Positions 1 through 12,012 of a DNA stretch of 64,000 nt are shown here, piece by piece (within the stretch, counting starts at the first letter, position 1; each line of letters opens with the position of its first letter). The translations under genes were made by a program, and so were the position numbers. The notes beneath the pieces were generated by a model. The model made no database searches and had not been told where the DNA came from. It saw only the letters and a program-made list of their open reading frames with translations. This stretch comes from Isoetes taiwanensis (taxonomy: Eukaryota; Streptophyta; Lycopodiopsida; Isoetales; Isoetaceae), in NCBI GenBank assembly GCA_021234155.1, contig JAJEKV010000062.1, positions 3,633,305 to 3,697,304 on the forward strand. Reading direction: 5' to 3'.

Positions 1-1000
1 AGCGCTTTTGACCTCGTCATGTTTGAACAGCCCTATCTTTCTTCACAGACTTCGGATTGACATGTGGTTTTTTGTGTCTTTTTCTCTATCTCGTGTAGAA
101 AAATATCATGGTAATCAAAAAATTTGAAAAAATCTTTTTATCGAAACAGTTTGACTTTGTTTAAACATGAACCTTTTGGTACTTGATCCCCCTGAGTTTG
201 TTAGAGCATAACTTACAAGAATGGAGGTGTATATATTTTTAGATATTTTTCTAGTAGAGCAGGACTGCCATATATGAACTTCTAGGAAGGGTTCGAATAG
301 ATTTTGTGTCGTTGATTTTATACGAATTTTAAAGTGAACACTACAAATGGACCATTTTTGGTCCATCATGGGACAACTCTAGTGTTAAGTATTTCTAAAT
401 ATCTCGAGCCATATGTAGCCATATTCTAATATGCCATATGTATTCGTCAGTACCGGATCGGTAGGGGTATGTCTCCATGCAATGCAAGCGCCGATTACAA
501 GATCGGATAGGGTATGTAAAAACGAAGATATTCCATAAGTACATCTATGGTAGGGGCTTTGAAACGGCTTTTCCCATTTACGTATGTAGGGTTTTCCACC
601 TCCAAAAGTCGATCTGTGGGTTTTTAGTGACCCCTGCACGCATTACGAGGTATCCCCATATGCCTAGGTGAAAACCCCGCCATGATGCACAAATTGTTCC
701 AATCGGGATTGTATGTTAACCGTTGCACTCATTTTATGTTAACCACTCGCAGATGCGATGGGAGGAGTGGAACGAAAAACTCCATGGAGGGACTTCACTC
801 TTGCTATAGTCTATAATTATATATGGATATATTAAGTTACTGAGCATAATTGTCCTAGAATTGAAGATGCCTAAAGTGAGGAACATATCATTCGAAGGAC
901 ATAATAGTAGCAAAATTTGAGAATAATCAAATAACAAACCCCGTTCTTGTGTGCTTCCAAATTATTGCCCCAATAAAAATAGTTTCGGATAGATAAAGAA
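1..1000. other. AT-rich intergenic DNA, no gene seen
   Basis: Only short random ORFs occur on both strands and none resembles a known family. No repeat boundaries were found. The right end is the ATA target site used by the adjacent CACTA element. Confidence 0.5.
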
Positions 1001-1002
1001 TA
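1000..1002. repeat. Left target-site duplication (ATA) of the CACTA element
   Basis: ATA immediately precedes CACTACAAG and matches ATA at 5312-5314. The 3-bp size is diagnostic for CACTA elements. Confidence 0.85.
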
Positions 1003-4000
1003 CACTACAAGAGAACGATTGTTCTCAAGGTGGAAGAATCGGGAGGGACCGTCTAAAAAGATTTGGCCTCGATGTGTTTACACCGAAAATTCGACGACAA
1101 ACTTCGACGATTTTCTCGACGCATTTTGGCGCCCCAACATTCGGCCACAAACAATCGCCGATTATATCGCGTTTTGCACCATAATATCGCTAGGGGATTA
1201 TCGTCCGTAAACTATTCATGAGAAGTTTCACAGTGCAACGTCGCTTTAGCGTGCCGACTTTACGCCGACTTTAATCGTGGACATATCACGGGCCATATCG
1301 CCGATATTTTCGTCATCATATTCATCAGAGAAAATGTCAGATATTTTGTCAGAAAGTTCAGATTTTTTATTGCTATAGTTTTAATCATAACTTTTGATCC
1401 AAGAGTCCATTTTAGATGAAATTTGATGTGTTAGAAAGTTCTCTCTATGATAGGTCTAATGATGTACTATACAAGGGATGCTTCTCCATAGCCTAGAATG
1501 ATAGGAAGCTCTCCAACTCAAGGTAGCTCAAGATAGAATGATAGGAAGCTCTCCAACTTTGAAGCATTTGATGGTACTAGTTGATGCCATTGTAACACAT
1601 TGTAATCTTTATTAATTGATGGTAGTTGGTGCCATTGTAACACGAAAATCTGTTATGCACGAACCATTTGGTTCTATACTTTTATAACATGAGCACAATA
1701 TGATGTAGACTATGGGCTTGGAAAAGCGATTGTAGTCATAACTTTTTTTGACATGTATTAGTATTAGTAATAAAATGATAAAGCTTATGGGCTTTTTGTA
1801 TCGGACATGTGGCAGTTTACATGCAAATTTTGCATGTTACCTTTTCTATGGCTTATTGTTCTCACAAAGGGACTCATGAGCTTTATGGAATGTGAGTCTC
1901 GTACCTTACAAGTTCTCTAAGGTATGTTGCTCTTTTGCCAAATAGTCATCTCATATTAAAAATTTAAATTATGGGTTATTTGTTTAAGCATTCCAATGGC
2001 AACTATGGCACATAAATTAAAAGTTGTTGATAAGATTCCATAAGGGGAATATTTGAGAATGGTTGTTTGTTCTTTAATGGTTCCAACTGGGGCATTTGCT
2101 CACTACCACGAATACATTGGAGTAAATGTGATATTTGTTGGTCCTTAACGAACTCGGGACTTGTGAATTAACTATGGGGGTTGATACCTTGGGACCAACA
2201 TGCTTAACTTGTGGCGTGCCTGCCAAAAAGGTTTTTTAAAAAAACCGAAATTGACAAATTGTTGAATCTTAATTTTTAAGTGGTTCCTTGGGGAACTATT
2301 ATTATTATTATTTTTATTGATTAATTTAACTAGTAAGGTTGTTGTTGGCCTTGGAATTTAAGAGCCGAAGGCAATGAAGTCACCAGTCTGGCTTGGGATA
2401 ATAAATCTCGGTTGCAAATACGATGGAAAATTCTAAGATTGATGGGTTAAACCTTTGAAATGGCTTAGGATTCATAAAGGGTGAAATGTTTACTGGCTTA
2501 AGATTTCAAATTCGTATTTTAATAAGTGGCATGGTAACTCAATAGTCGTGACAAATGAAAAAACTTGGTCTTTTATTGTGATCAACTAAGGCAAGAATGA
2601 CCTAAAGCTTACTGGCCGCTTACTGAAGCTCCTTGATCTAGTTGATAGGTAAAAGGATGTCATGGCCTTGCAAATCTGTGGCGCCTGAACTAGCTATTGC
2701 GGCCATATGCAAGGATACCGAGGCATATGTGTGCTTCCTCGGCAAGATCAACTCTATTAAAATGCATGTATCTGAATCGCCTTGGCAAGAATAGCAATGG
2801 CAGATACGCCTTCAATAAAAAAAAAGAATAGCAATGGCAGGTTCGATGGGGATATAAGCAGAAAGGAGATGTCATTGGAAAATACATGAAACTAGGAGCA
2901 TTTCGTCCGGTTGCGATGCATCTATGGCAAAAAAATGGTAAGTGTGCATTTTTAGTAGCCGCTTAGATTATCTGAATCTCATCTCTTTTTATATCCCTGG
3001 TGGGAGTTTTGTTTGGTAGGCATGCCATGCTTATGTAGATATGTTGAGCCTATGTAGCCAATCATTCTTGCTATCAGACTTTATGAAGCAGAGTAATTTA
3101 AATGCTAAATCCAGCAAATATGGCAAAAGCAGTGCCTGGCTACCATGGCTAATGCCAGCTCGGTGATATTATAGCTGAACAATAGATTCGTGGATGTCTC
3201 AAGGATTGTGGAGCTATTGTTAATCAGACTCGCTTATTCAGGTTTGAATGGTGTCTGTATTTGATGATCTTGTTTCTACTTTAAATGATAGAAAGATGTT
3301 CATGGTAAAAAGATGTCCTGGTGTATACTTCACATTTTTGTTGCAGTTTGTCATGCTTATTGGGACTATCTAGCTCATGTATTCATTGTTGTTTACATAA
3401 AATAGATGATGATCCAACATTTCTTATTGAGCATTTACCTGGTGAGTTTTTTTATGACATGTCATAAGGAGTCCATTTTTTTGAATGTCATAACAGGTAT
3501 TGTTGAAACTGGTATCACACCATTTGGAAAGCTCAAGGAATTTTACAACGGCAGAGCGGAGCACATTGATCTATTATTAAATGAACTCTGGTTTTGAGTA
3601 TAAAATTATCAGTTGGGTTATTAAGCATTTTTGGCATCTGGGTTGAGTTGTGCTCCACTAGCAGGTATTTGCGAATGACTAGGTTCTTTTCTTCTAAAAA
3701 AGCATATTTTACATATGTGCATCATGATAAACATGTTGTTAGTTAATTGGATTGGGTTGACATTTCTCAATTGTGCATGTGACTTTAGCTTCAGATTTTG
3801 TGAGGAAATTGGGTCTGTGAATCATGCATATAGAAGTTTAAATTTGTCAGTTTAAACCCACAGCTTATTCGAAAAGATGAATGAAGATTGTGCCTTCTTG
3901 TTTGGCTGCACAAATTATTTTCTTAGACATAATTAAAGTTGTGTTCTCTTGATGCTTTTGAATGATTTAAGTTGTGTTCACATGATGTTTTGTTCGTCTT

Positions 4001-5311
4001 GTTATTTGCAGATTATTAAAATCTACAGCTGGAAGAATACGGTATAGCCATAATCCCTATGTTCTTATTGTTTTTTTTTTACCGAGGTCGAGCATTTATG
4101 TACATCCATGCCATCCACATGATCCATATTGTGCCCATCCTTAGGATCATCTGTTTCAAAGTTACCAATTTTGAACTAAAGATTGTTAGAAAGCATTTTT
4201 GGTAATTTCAGAACTCTGTGACACAAAGCCAGCATCATGTAATTCCATAGAGGTACTTTCTTGTCAGGTCAAGCTTTTGTATTGCAAAATTAGAACTACT
4301 ATGTCATGTAGCTTGGGTACGCATAAATGTGTGTGTAAATTGCTTCCACTTTCACTCTAGTGCTTTGCCATTCAAATAGCATCTATGCATTAAATAAATT
4401 GTATAAACTAAATGAAGTTTGATCACTTATGCAACTGCTGGAATCAAACACTGGACTGATCCCCTTCTTGGAGCATATAGAGATTTTCTCCAAGGTTTTC
4501 CATGCCTCAATGTATTTTTCAAGAATATCATACATAAATATATGATCTTTTTATTTGCAGATGTGTCTACATTTCACAACAAAAGGACGATATACAAAGG
4601 ACGTGTATATTTGTGCAGATATTTGTCGTGAAATGTATATCGTTTTTTTTATTTGCAGACGTGTATATTTATACAAATTTCTTCCATTTCATGAACGACC
4701 GAGCTCATGGTTGGCATTGTAAAGATTGTCAATTCTTGACATGTAACTATGATTTGATTTACATAAAGAATTTTTTGTTTTATATACGCTCTTTGTCTCT
4801 TTTATGAATTTGTACCTTTAATACATGTTAAATTCAAGCATCATTATGATAAGTTATATAAGAGTACATACAAATAATCTAGATAAAAATACAAATGGCC
4901 CTGAATAATGACGAAAATGATCTGACGCATAAAAAATAAATATTTCTGACAAAAATTGGCGATGAAATACTTAACGAAACTATTGATGTAAAATCTGATG
5001 AAAAATATGATGAAACCGGTGACGTTTAAGGTGTCAAAAAATCTGATGAAAACTATGATGAAAATTTTGACGTTTAAAGTGTCGAAAATTTTGATGAAAA
5101 CTATGATGAAAATTCTGATGATTCTTATCTGACAATTATACTGACGTTTTAGCTGATGATTATAATGATGAAATTCTGATGTAAAATATGACGATTTTTC
5201 TGACGAAATATTCATCAGAATATACGTCACTTTCTAAGTCTGGGCAATTATGGAATTCTGACGATTATTCTGACGAATTTTTTGACGCAAAGCTATCATT
5301 CTCTTGTAGTG
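1003..5311. mobile_element. Non-autonomous CACTA (CMC/EnSpm) DNA transposon
   Basis: The element starts CACTACAAGAGAA and ends TTCTCTTGTAGTG, a perfect 13-bp terminal inverted repeat that extends to 17 bp with one mismatch. It is flanked by the 3-bp duplication ATA at 1000-1002 and 5312-5314, the target-site size of the CACTA superfamily. Subterminal regions (about 1060-1350 and 4890-5290) are full of short motifs around CGTCAGA, in inverse orientation at the two ends, as expected for transposase-binding subterminal repeats. No TNP2-like transposase ORF is visible in the 4.3 kb, so it would need a transposase supplied in trans. The interior holds short exon-like open stretches between GT/AG-like sites, for example a 46-codon ORF at 2657-2794, which could be captured host sequence. 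I do not recognise their source. Confidence 0.93.
4844..5300. repeat. CACTA 3' subterminal repeat array
   Basis: This stretch alternates short units such as CTGATGAAAACTATGATGAA and TTCTGACGA many times. The repetition keeps one minus-strand frame open for 128 codons (4844-5230), giving a low-complexity translation rich in FIIVFIRF-like blocks. I read this as subterminal transposase-binding repeats, not a gene. Confidence 0.7.
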
Positions 5312-5314
5312 ATA
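5312..5314. repeat. Right target-site duplication (ATA) of the CACTA element
   Basis: ATA immediately follows the terminal TGTAGTG and matches ATA at 1000-1002. Confidence 0.85.
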
Positions 5315-6430
5315 TAAGGACATGTGTATGAACTAATTCCAACAAAAGAGCAGCATATTCACACGGGGGTGACTGCGGGCAACGAGAGCTGTTGGATAGG
5401 CATATTCACCCCTTATTCCTTAATCTACACCGTACGTAAAGTTCCTCGTTTGTGGGGTATGCAAGTACAAAATTTGCTATACTGTCTAACAAGATTCGCA
5501 AAATACTATAAGATTTCAAGCGTATTAGTATATGGTATTGATTTTGTAACGCAAAATACAATTGTGAGGGCTCTCACGCCTCTACGCCACCCCGTGGTGA
5601 ATATGCACCCAAACCAAAGGGGGTTTAAGGGGATTTTAATTTAAATGTGTTGGACCCAATGGTTGTGTTAATTAATGTCAATGGTAGTTATGTGTTGGTT
5701 GTTAATGTCAATGGTTGTTAAATGTGTTGGTTGTTAAGTTGGATGTTAATGGTTTGTGTTGCAAAATTTTTTGCCCCTTCGGGCCTTAGGGACGCCCCTC
5801 CTGGGTGTGACAAAAATTTAGAATTCAAACCGTAAAAAAACTAGAATTCATTTGAGGCTTTCATCATTGTAGCTTTGAATTTCATCACAATAAAACAAAT
5901 AACACATAAGTAAAAGTTACCATAAAGATAGAGCGGATTGACCCATTATTCTCGAAGTCATAAAGTTTGCAACACCTATACACAAACATTTTCAACCTGA
6001 ATTTAACAGTTGCCTTTGGCCTCCATGGATTCCTCGTGGTGAGAAACCAAAGTGGAAACTTTTCTCGCTTGTTAGCACAAGGATCTAGAAGCCTTGGAAT
6101 TTGCTTAATAACGCCTCAAAATCTAAAAATGCATGGTAATTTTTGCAACCTTCATCGGGAATGAGCCATAAAACAATATCCAATAGCTAATCCTCAGATA
6201 ATCACCGGTAGGATGTGAAAGCCTACCAAACCTGGCCGAAAAATTGCTGTTTTAGCATAGATAACTTAACCAAACATATCCATACTATACATTATCAAAA
6301 AGATCTCGGAGAGAGCTTTCCAACGCAATAAAAATCATCTCAAACAGAGTTCTGAATCAAAAGTTATGATAAGAATGTGTTGCCGGCGGGAAAACTGCAC
6401 TACATGCGCCCTTCAAGCCCTTCATGTGCC
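5315..6430. other. Intergenic DNA, no gene seen
   Basis: The longest open frame (5324-5644, 106 codons) resembles no family I know. Short imperfect repeats of ATGTGTTGGTTGTTAATGTC occur at about 5640-5760. No TE boundary could be fixed. Confidence 0.4.
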
Positions 6431-6603
6431 CATTATGCACCACACACACAAAAATAGGGCTTTTGTTGTGAGCTATTGGTTGTTGACCATTATGCACCAC
6501 ACGCACAAAAAGAGGGCTTTTGTTGTGAGCCATTGGTTGTTGACCATTATGCACCACACACGACAAAAAAGGGCTTTGTTGTGAGCCATCGAAGGTTGTT
6601 GAC
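6431..6603. repeat. 57-bp tandem repeat, three copies
   Basis: Units begin CATTATGCACCACAC at 6431, 6488 and 6545, so the period is 57 bp; the third copy is slightly altered. Because 57 is a multiple of three, the array keeps ORFs open on both strands (6366-6584 plus, 6357-6566 minus) without implying a protein. Confidence 0.85.
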
Positions 6604-7090
6604 CATTGGAAAAAAAAAAGGCTAAAATCAATGGCTCAGAAATGGTGCACTCTAGATGTACGCATTAGTACATCCATTTGAATACATCACGAAATCATAG
6701 GAAAACCTTAGTGAAAAGCGTACAAAAACACAAAGAAAACCCCCTGTTATTATGCTACATATTCAATATAAGAGCAGCACATGCCAAATTATGAATCCAA
6801 ATTTGGAAGACCTTGATAATATTATAATATGAAACTTCTCTCTAACCCATAACCCGTTGGGTTCCCGTGGACGTAAAAATTCATCTTATCTTATCTAAAA
6901 CCAAGAAGGTTGAAAGCCTGCATTAAACAAATACCTTGAAAGGGATTGATGAAGCGAAATAGAGTAACCGTGCCAAACAAATGCTATGGACCTTGATTTT
7001 GAACTTGATGATGCGAATGGTCCCATCTTAAACCTGTTGCCGCATTAAGGACGATGAAGGCCAAAACTGAAACCTTAAAACCATGCAATA
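6604..7090. other. Intergenic DNA, no gene seen
   Basis: AT-rich sequence without a recognisable ORF, repeat boundary or RNA gene. Confidence 0.4.
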
Positions 7091-7106
7091 TAATAGATTA
7101 GTTCTT

Positions 7107-7570
7107 TTAGTATGCAGAAAGAATACAACAAAGAGTTATTACATTGGGTATCATACCTTCCAGTTGCATTGTCGTAAAGGCCTGCAGAGCATCCCTGCCG
7201 TACCCATAATGCGCCAAAGCAGCAAGCATGATATTCCAGGATACTATATTTCGTACTGGCATTTGCTGGAAGAAGTGGATGGTCAGCTTCAACCATCCAA
7301 GCTCCAATGGTATGCTCCATATATGCTGTAATAATTGCGTTCCATGTTGACCATTTGTGCGAAAAGTTCAACCGCTTTTTCAAGCTGCCTTGCTGAGCAC
7401 AGGCTGAAATCATTACATTCCATAAATCTATATCTCGTTGCGGCATGTGTTGAAAGAGCTCTAAGGCTTGCTTGAGTTTTCCTTGTTGAGTATAAGCTGA
7501 GATTATAGAAGTCCAGGACACTCTCTCAAGCATTTGCTGAAAGAGCTTCATGTGCATAAACATCAAAAAG
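7107..7570 (-). pseudogene. Decayed PPR (PLS-class) protein fragment
   Basis: Minus-strand frames read like plant pentatricopeptide repeats. Near 7440-7560 there is LERVSWTSIISAYTQQGK followed by ALELFQHMPQRDIDLWNVMI. In another frame near 7107-7270 there is FQQMPVRNIVSWNIMLAAL and then ALQAFTTMQLEGMIPNVIT. Together these are about four repeats of the P-L-S spacing used by organelle RNA-editing factors. Family members are normally 500-900 residues in one exon; here the coding sequence is cut to about 150 codons, changes frame at least once and lacks an E/DYW tail. It is therefore a relic and not a working gene. Confidence 0.8.
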
Positions 7571-7639
7571 CAAAAAATAGAATAGTATAAACCATGGAAT
7601 AAATTACTACTCCTATATTTTAGTGTAGCCAAAATAAGT

Positions 7640-9880
7640 TAAGCTAAACTACCTTCAAATTGGGGCTAGAAGTTTCTAACACTTGGCTAAATTAAATGGT
7701 TTTTCTCCATCACAGTTTCTTGCTTTTGGCTAAACTTTCACAAAATGGAAAGGCAAATATTAGCCATCACGCTATAATGATTTAAAAAAATCCAAGCATT
7801 CGGGCAAAGACATTGAATTTATTGTAAATACATAAATCAAGACACGAACATATATGAACATGTTGAAAAACCTAAAAAAAAAGGGCACGACATTGTTCCT
7901 TTTCCTCTAATGCTTTAACTTTGTACTTGGAACGAGAAAGGAAAGGGGGAAAAAAAAGGAAACATAAACCCTATTTGAAATTCCTTAAAGTTAGTACATA
8001 AATTGGTGTTGAATTTCGAGCTAATCTATCCATTTTTCCAAGCCCACTCTATCTTAGGTTTAGCTAATCGATGTCCCAATGGATATGTCTGGAGGTAAAG
8101 GTTTGGCTATTCAACCTAAAAACTCACTTGGGCGGCAAAAAAATTGGGCTAAAATTTTCTTTTTTTTGGGCATTTTTTCCATTTACTTTAGCCGTTTTTC
8201 TTGGCAAAATTGCTACAAAATAGCCATTTGGCTAATCTTAGCCGTTATTTTATTCCATGGTATAAACATACATAAACATGAAAGGCATAAAAGTATGGGG
8301 GATTAAAAGTTGCCCTTGAATATAGATTTTTGTGGCTAGGATCTGAGAAGGTAGAAATGTCAGAGGAAATTCGGTGTGAAACCTGCAGATGTGAGAAGCG
8401 TGCAATAATATTAAAAAGGGTTGCAACAATAAAAATCACAGCATGTTTGCAACATCAAGAACAGAAAGGGCAGAGTATTTTAGATTACCCTTTTTGAAGT
8501 GCCTTTGAAGTTCCTTGGTAGTTAAATGGACTGTCGAATGTAAAGCCAGAATTTTGATAAAGTAATGCTCAAGCAGAAGTATTTCTCAGGTCAAATGGAA
8601 AGCCATTATCCACGGTTCCTTCTCACGTCCAATGTTAGAAGCTTGAGCAATGGTGCATAATCCAATGTTCCATCACCAAATTCCAGAATGCAACCTAGTT
8701 TTAGCAAGCACCTGTTTCTTAATTTAATCATATTGGACAGAAGAACTTTTGTTGCTTGAGAAAGCCATAACTTTTGGGTTAGGGTTCTACTTGCTTCAGC
8801 AATTCTCTTTGGAAAAACAGGTCTGATACTTGTGGGCGATGGATCAATAGTTTAGACTTGCTCCTCCGATATGCACTCGCTCTTGCAGGTTTGCCCCCAC
8901 ATTCAACCTCCATCGCTTCACCCCAGAGAATGATGATGGACGATAACAGTGGCTGCTTTCGTTACCCACCACCCATCTGACATAGAAAAGAATATGCGAC
9001 AGATGCTTGACATCGCATGGACATAGGATCATACGACACCTTTGCAAAACCCAAAAACCCCTTCGAAATAATACCACAAAACTTATCCCGATTTTTGGAA
9101 GGACAGAAATATTTCCTGGCTGCCGGAAACCCATAAAATTTTAGGAAATCAATTAAAGCTCAACATTTTCTGACAGGTTCTTTGCAGATTTAGCATGTTA
9201 TTTTCCTGTAATCTGAATGTTTTCATGATTATCCGTCGATTTTCTCATGATTTTCTTGAAATGCATGCGTCCTAACATGTTTTCCTTGCAGATTTGTCAG
9301 CTAGATCTACATGCAATAGTGGAGCATCATTTTTTGCGAAAGATCTGGATATCTTGGCGACATCTTCAGGTTATTTGACATCTTCTTGTAATTTTTGCAT
9401 GTTTGTACGAAAATCTTACTGATTCGTGTGTTTTTTTTTTTCGCAGTTGTCTCAGCTGGAGTAACATGCAAGGCTATACATTGTGATTTCTTCCCCGCTT
9501 CGGCTTTCCGCTTATGCGGCATCAATTTGCTCATCGGCGCATCACAGGTAAATCAGAAAACTTTATGCTTGTAACCTTTGGAAAGGTGTTACGCCTCGCA
9601 GGCGCCTTGCATGTTTCTGTGCTTAGTTATTGACGACTTGTTGTTGTTGTTGTTGTTCTTAGGCTTGCGTTTGAGCTATTTTATGCGGTAGATCTGGATT
9701 GGGTGATGGCTAAATACCTTTTTATTTTGCTTTGTGAACATTATGGCTTATAATGTTCTCTTCTTTGTTTGGCCCTGTAAAGATAGATGCTTCTGTAGAT
9801 CACATGGGTGCTACAGATTATTAGAATGCTATAGATGATCAGATGGTTGCTGAGACGTGGCATTCCTTTGCCATACTTTC
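7640..9880. other. Intergenic DNA, no supported gene
   Basis: Scattered small ORFs exist (8079-8306 plus, 8844-9134 minus, 9307-9534 minus). On the plus strand 9440-9540 could be an exon-like stretch ending at CAG/GTAAAT, but no homology is recognised. A (TTG)n run lies near 9640-9660. Confidence 0.35.
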
Positions 9881-9883
9881 TGG

Positions 9884-9964
9884 TGTTGATGAGCAGGAAG
9901 TTAGTTGATGAGCAGGAAGTTAGTGATGAGCAGGAAGTTAGTGTTGATGAGCAGGAAGTTAGTT
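9884..9964 (+). repeat. Short minisatellite, about 20 bp by 4
   Basis: The unit TGATGAGCAGGAAGTTAGT recurs four times with small length differences (starts near 9887, 9906, 9923 and 9944). Confidence 0.8.
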
Positions 9965-9999
9965 AGAGCACGTTTCTGGTTTCTCCTTTTTACGAAGTG

Positions 10000-11190
10000 T
10001 GAGCAATTGTTTCTTCATTCAGTGCACTGATCCAAGTCAAATCAAAGATGCATTGCAGAAATATCATGGGGAATCTTCTAATTCTGATAAATCTGGTAGT
10101 CTATCATTCTGATAAAACATGTTGAATGCCTATAATGGCAAATGAAAACTTGTGGAATTACTTTTGTAATGAATTGCAGATTGCTTGAAGCAAATTTTGA
10201 ATGGAAACTGAACTTTGTGATATGAAATTTTGGTATCACTGAATTTTTGTGAACTTTGTGATATGAAATTTTGTGACATGAAATTGTTGAATGTATTGTG
10301 AATTTGAATGTATTGTTGGCGTTGGCATAGCTGGCACAAGCACTGCCAGATGGCACTAGTAGGACAGGTGGCACTAGCAGCCTGCCAGGTGGGACAGGAA
10401 AGTTATAGGATGTAAGAATGGTATGGAGGAATGTGGCCTACCCTAACATTTTGTATTGGTTGTCAAGTGAAAATATTTCTTCTCTTTCAAGCAAAGTCTG
10501 CGGCTGCTAGCGGAAGAGTGGCTCAATGATTAGAATACTCAGGTACATTCTTTTAATTTTTACTTTTGATGCCATAGCCATGGCGGCATCCGAAGCTTTG
10601 CAAGTATATCATTTTGGAACAGAGGTTGCGAGCTCTAGCTATGGCAAGTGGCGCCTTGTCTTGGCATTATGACTTTGTTGCCCTATCTTGGACCAATGTT
10701 TAAAACTGACCTCGTTAGACCCATTGTTCAATGATACCAACATGTTAAAGTCATGCAGAACATAATATTCACGTATTACAATGCATATAAACATACATAG
10801 TCTTCTACATGTATAGAACATAATATTCATGTATTACAATACCAATACACTAAAAGGGCAGATCCTTATCTCTCTAAGATTTTATCCCATGCCCACAGGC
10901 ACCCCATATCAATAGCTCCAAAAAGAAAGGGGTCAAAATTTTGCCTCGAGATAGGGCGTTTCTTTCACATGAAAACTCCACTCAATTTCCACTCGACCTA
11001 TTTGTCCTCTGCTAAGTGGTGCCACAAGCAGAGCCTTGCTAGAATGCCATCGAAAAGACAAAATTGGGGCAAATTTCAAGCTAATGTTTTTCTCGTTGGA
11101 GAATTTTGGTCGAGGAAATTTCGTGGACATTTTTTTTTGGCCACGCGCTGACCCCAGAATTACTCCTTTCTGTATGTCCTAGCATAGAGG
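10000..11190. other. Intergenic DNA with short repeats
   Basis: Around 10205-10290 the phrase GAACTTTGTGATATGAAATT repeats imperfectly, and TGCCAG/GGCACTAG phrases repeat near 10340-10400. CATAATATTCACGTATTACA-like phrases recur at 10762 and 10821. No coding gene or TE boundary is recognised. Confidence 0.4.
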
Positions 11191-11193
11191 CAA

Positions 11194-11466
11194 TAGGGGT
11201 GGCCACATGCAATCTTTGCTGCCTCCATCTCCGTATCTCAATTTGATACGAGAGTGGATACTAGAGAGGTGAAGAGCGGCAGAATAATTTGGGAAGAACT
11301 TCAGAAGGGAGGGGGACCAGCAGATTGAAGTAGTTTTTGTGGATGCTCCCCCTGCCGGAGTGGAAGATTGAACACTGGCCTCCGACTTCAAGAAGAGGCC
11401 TCCACCTCCATTTTTGCATGAAAATCAGCCGTTGAAAGCAAAAAGATGATCATGTGGCCACCCCTA
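11194..11466. mobile_element. MITE copy 1 with 16-bp perfect terminal inverted repeats
   Basis: The sequence begins TAGGGGTGGCCACATG (11194-11209) and ends with its exact reverse complement (11451-11466), with further imperfect pairing inward. Length is 273 bp. It has no coding potential; the ORF at 11179-11391 is incidental. The ends resemble hAT-type or TA-targeting MITEs. I could not find a clear 8-bp duplication, and a TA duplication would be included in the ends, so the superfamily is unassigned. Confidence 0.82.
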
Positions 11467-11513
11467 ATGGCTCCACCCATACTCCATTAGCTTTGGGAAT
11501 CCAAAGGTTCAAG

Positions 11514-11782
11514 AGGGGTGGCCACATGCAATATTTGCTGCCTCCACCTCCGTATCAATCTGATACAACAGCAGCTACGAGAGAGGCGAAGAGAGGGAAA
11601 ATTGAAGGGGGAAGAGCTGCAGAAGAGAGGGGAAGCAACAAATTAAACTAGTTTTTCTGGATGCACCCTCCTCAGAAGTGGAAGATTGAAAACTAGCCTC
11701 CGATTGAAACGGAGGCCTCCACCTCCGTTTTTACATGAAAATCTGTCGGTGGGAAGGAAAAAATAATCGTGTGGCCACCCTT
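11514..11782. mobile_element. MITE copy 2, same family and orientation
   Basis: It begins AGGGGTGGCCACATGCAAT and ends GTGTGGCCACCCTTA, with two mismatches between the ends. The interior aligns with the 11194-11466 copy over its whole length, including the shared phrases TTTGCTGCCTCCA and GGAGGCCTCCACCTCC-like. The copies are head to tail and 47 bp apart. This copy ends about 230 bp before the synthetase ATG, so it probably lies in that gene's promoter or 5' leader. Confidence 0.82.
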
Positions 11783-12012
11783 AAGGTTATGTCCACAAAG
11801 AGCGGAATCTCTGAACTTTGGTGCCAATGTAGAAAACCAAATCTAGAGCTTTTTCATTCGTCCAGTTGGTAAACTTCCATTGCAGTGAAAAGGCCAGATC
11901 ATCATGCCACGTGTATGCCTCCAAGGGCCCAGATCGCCCCAGATATTACCTACGCTTTAGTCCACCACTAAACCCCGAGATTTTTGCGGCCGAGGAACTT
12001 CGTCGTCCAGCA
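11783..12012 (+). promoter_or_regulatory. Presumed core promoter and 5' leader of the glutaminyl-tRNA synthetase gene
   Basis: This is the only non-TE sequence between MITE copy 2 and the start codon, so the transcription start most likely lies here or inside the MITE. I see no clear TATA box. The frame is open back to 11866 but has no ATG before 12013. Confidence 0.4.

Noticed and set aside
4844-5230. 128-codon minus-strand ORF in the CACTA element
   Set aside because: It is the translation of subterminal repeats and has no domain.
6366-6584. Short ORFs on both strands at the 57-bp repeat
   Set aside because: The period is a multiple of three and the frames remain open by repetition.
11866-12012. 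Upstream extension of the synthetase frame to 11866
   Set aside because: The frame is open but the first codon there is TTG, no ATG occurs before 12013, and the conserved N-terminus starts at 12013.
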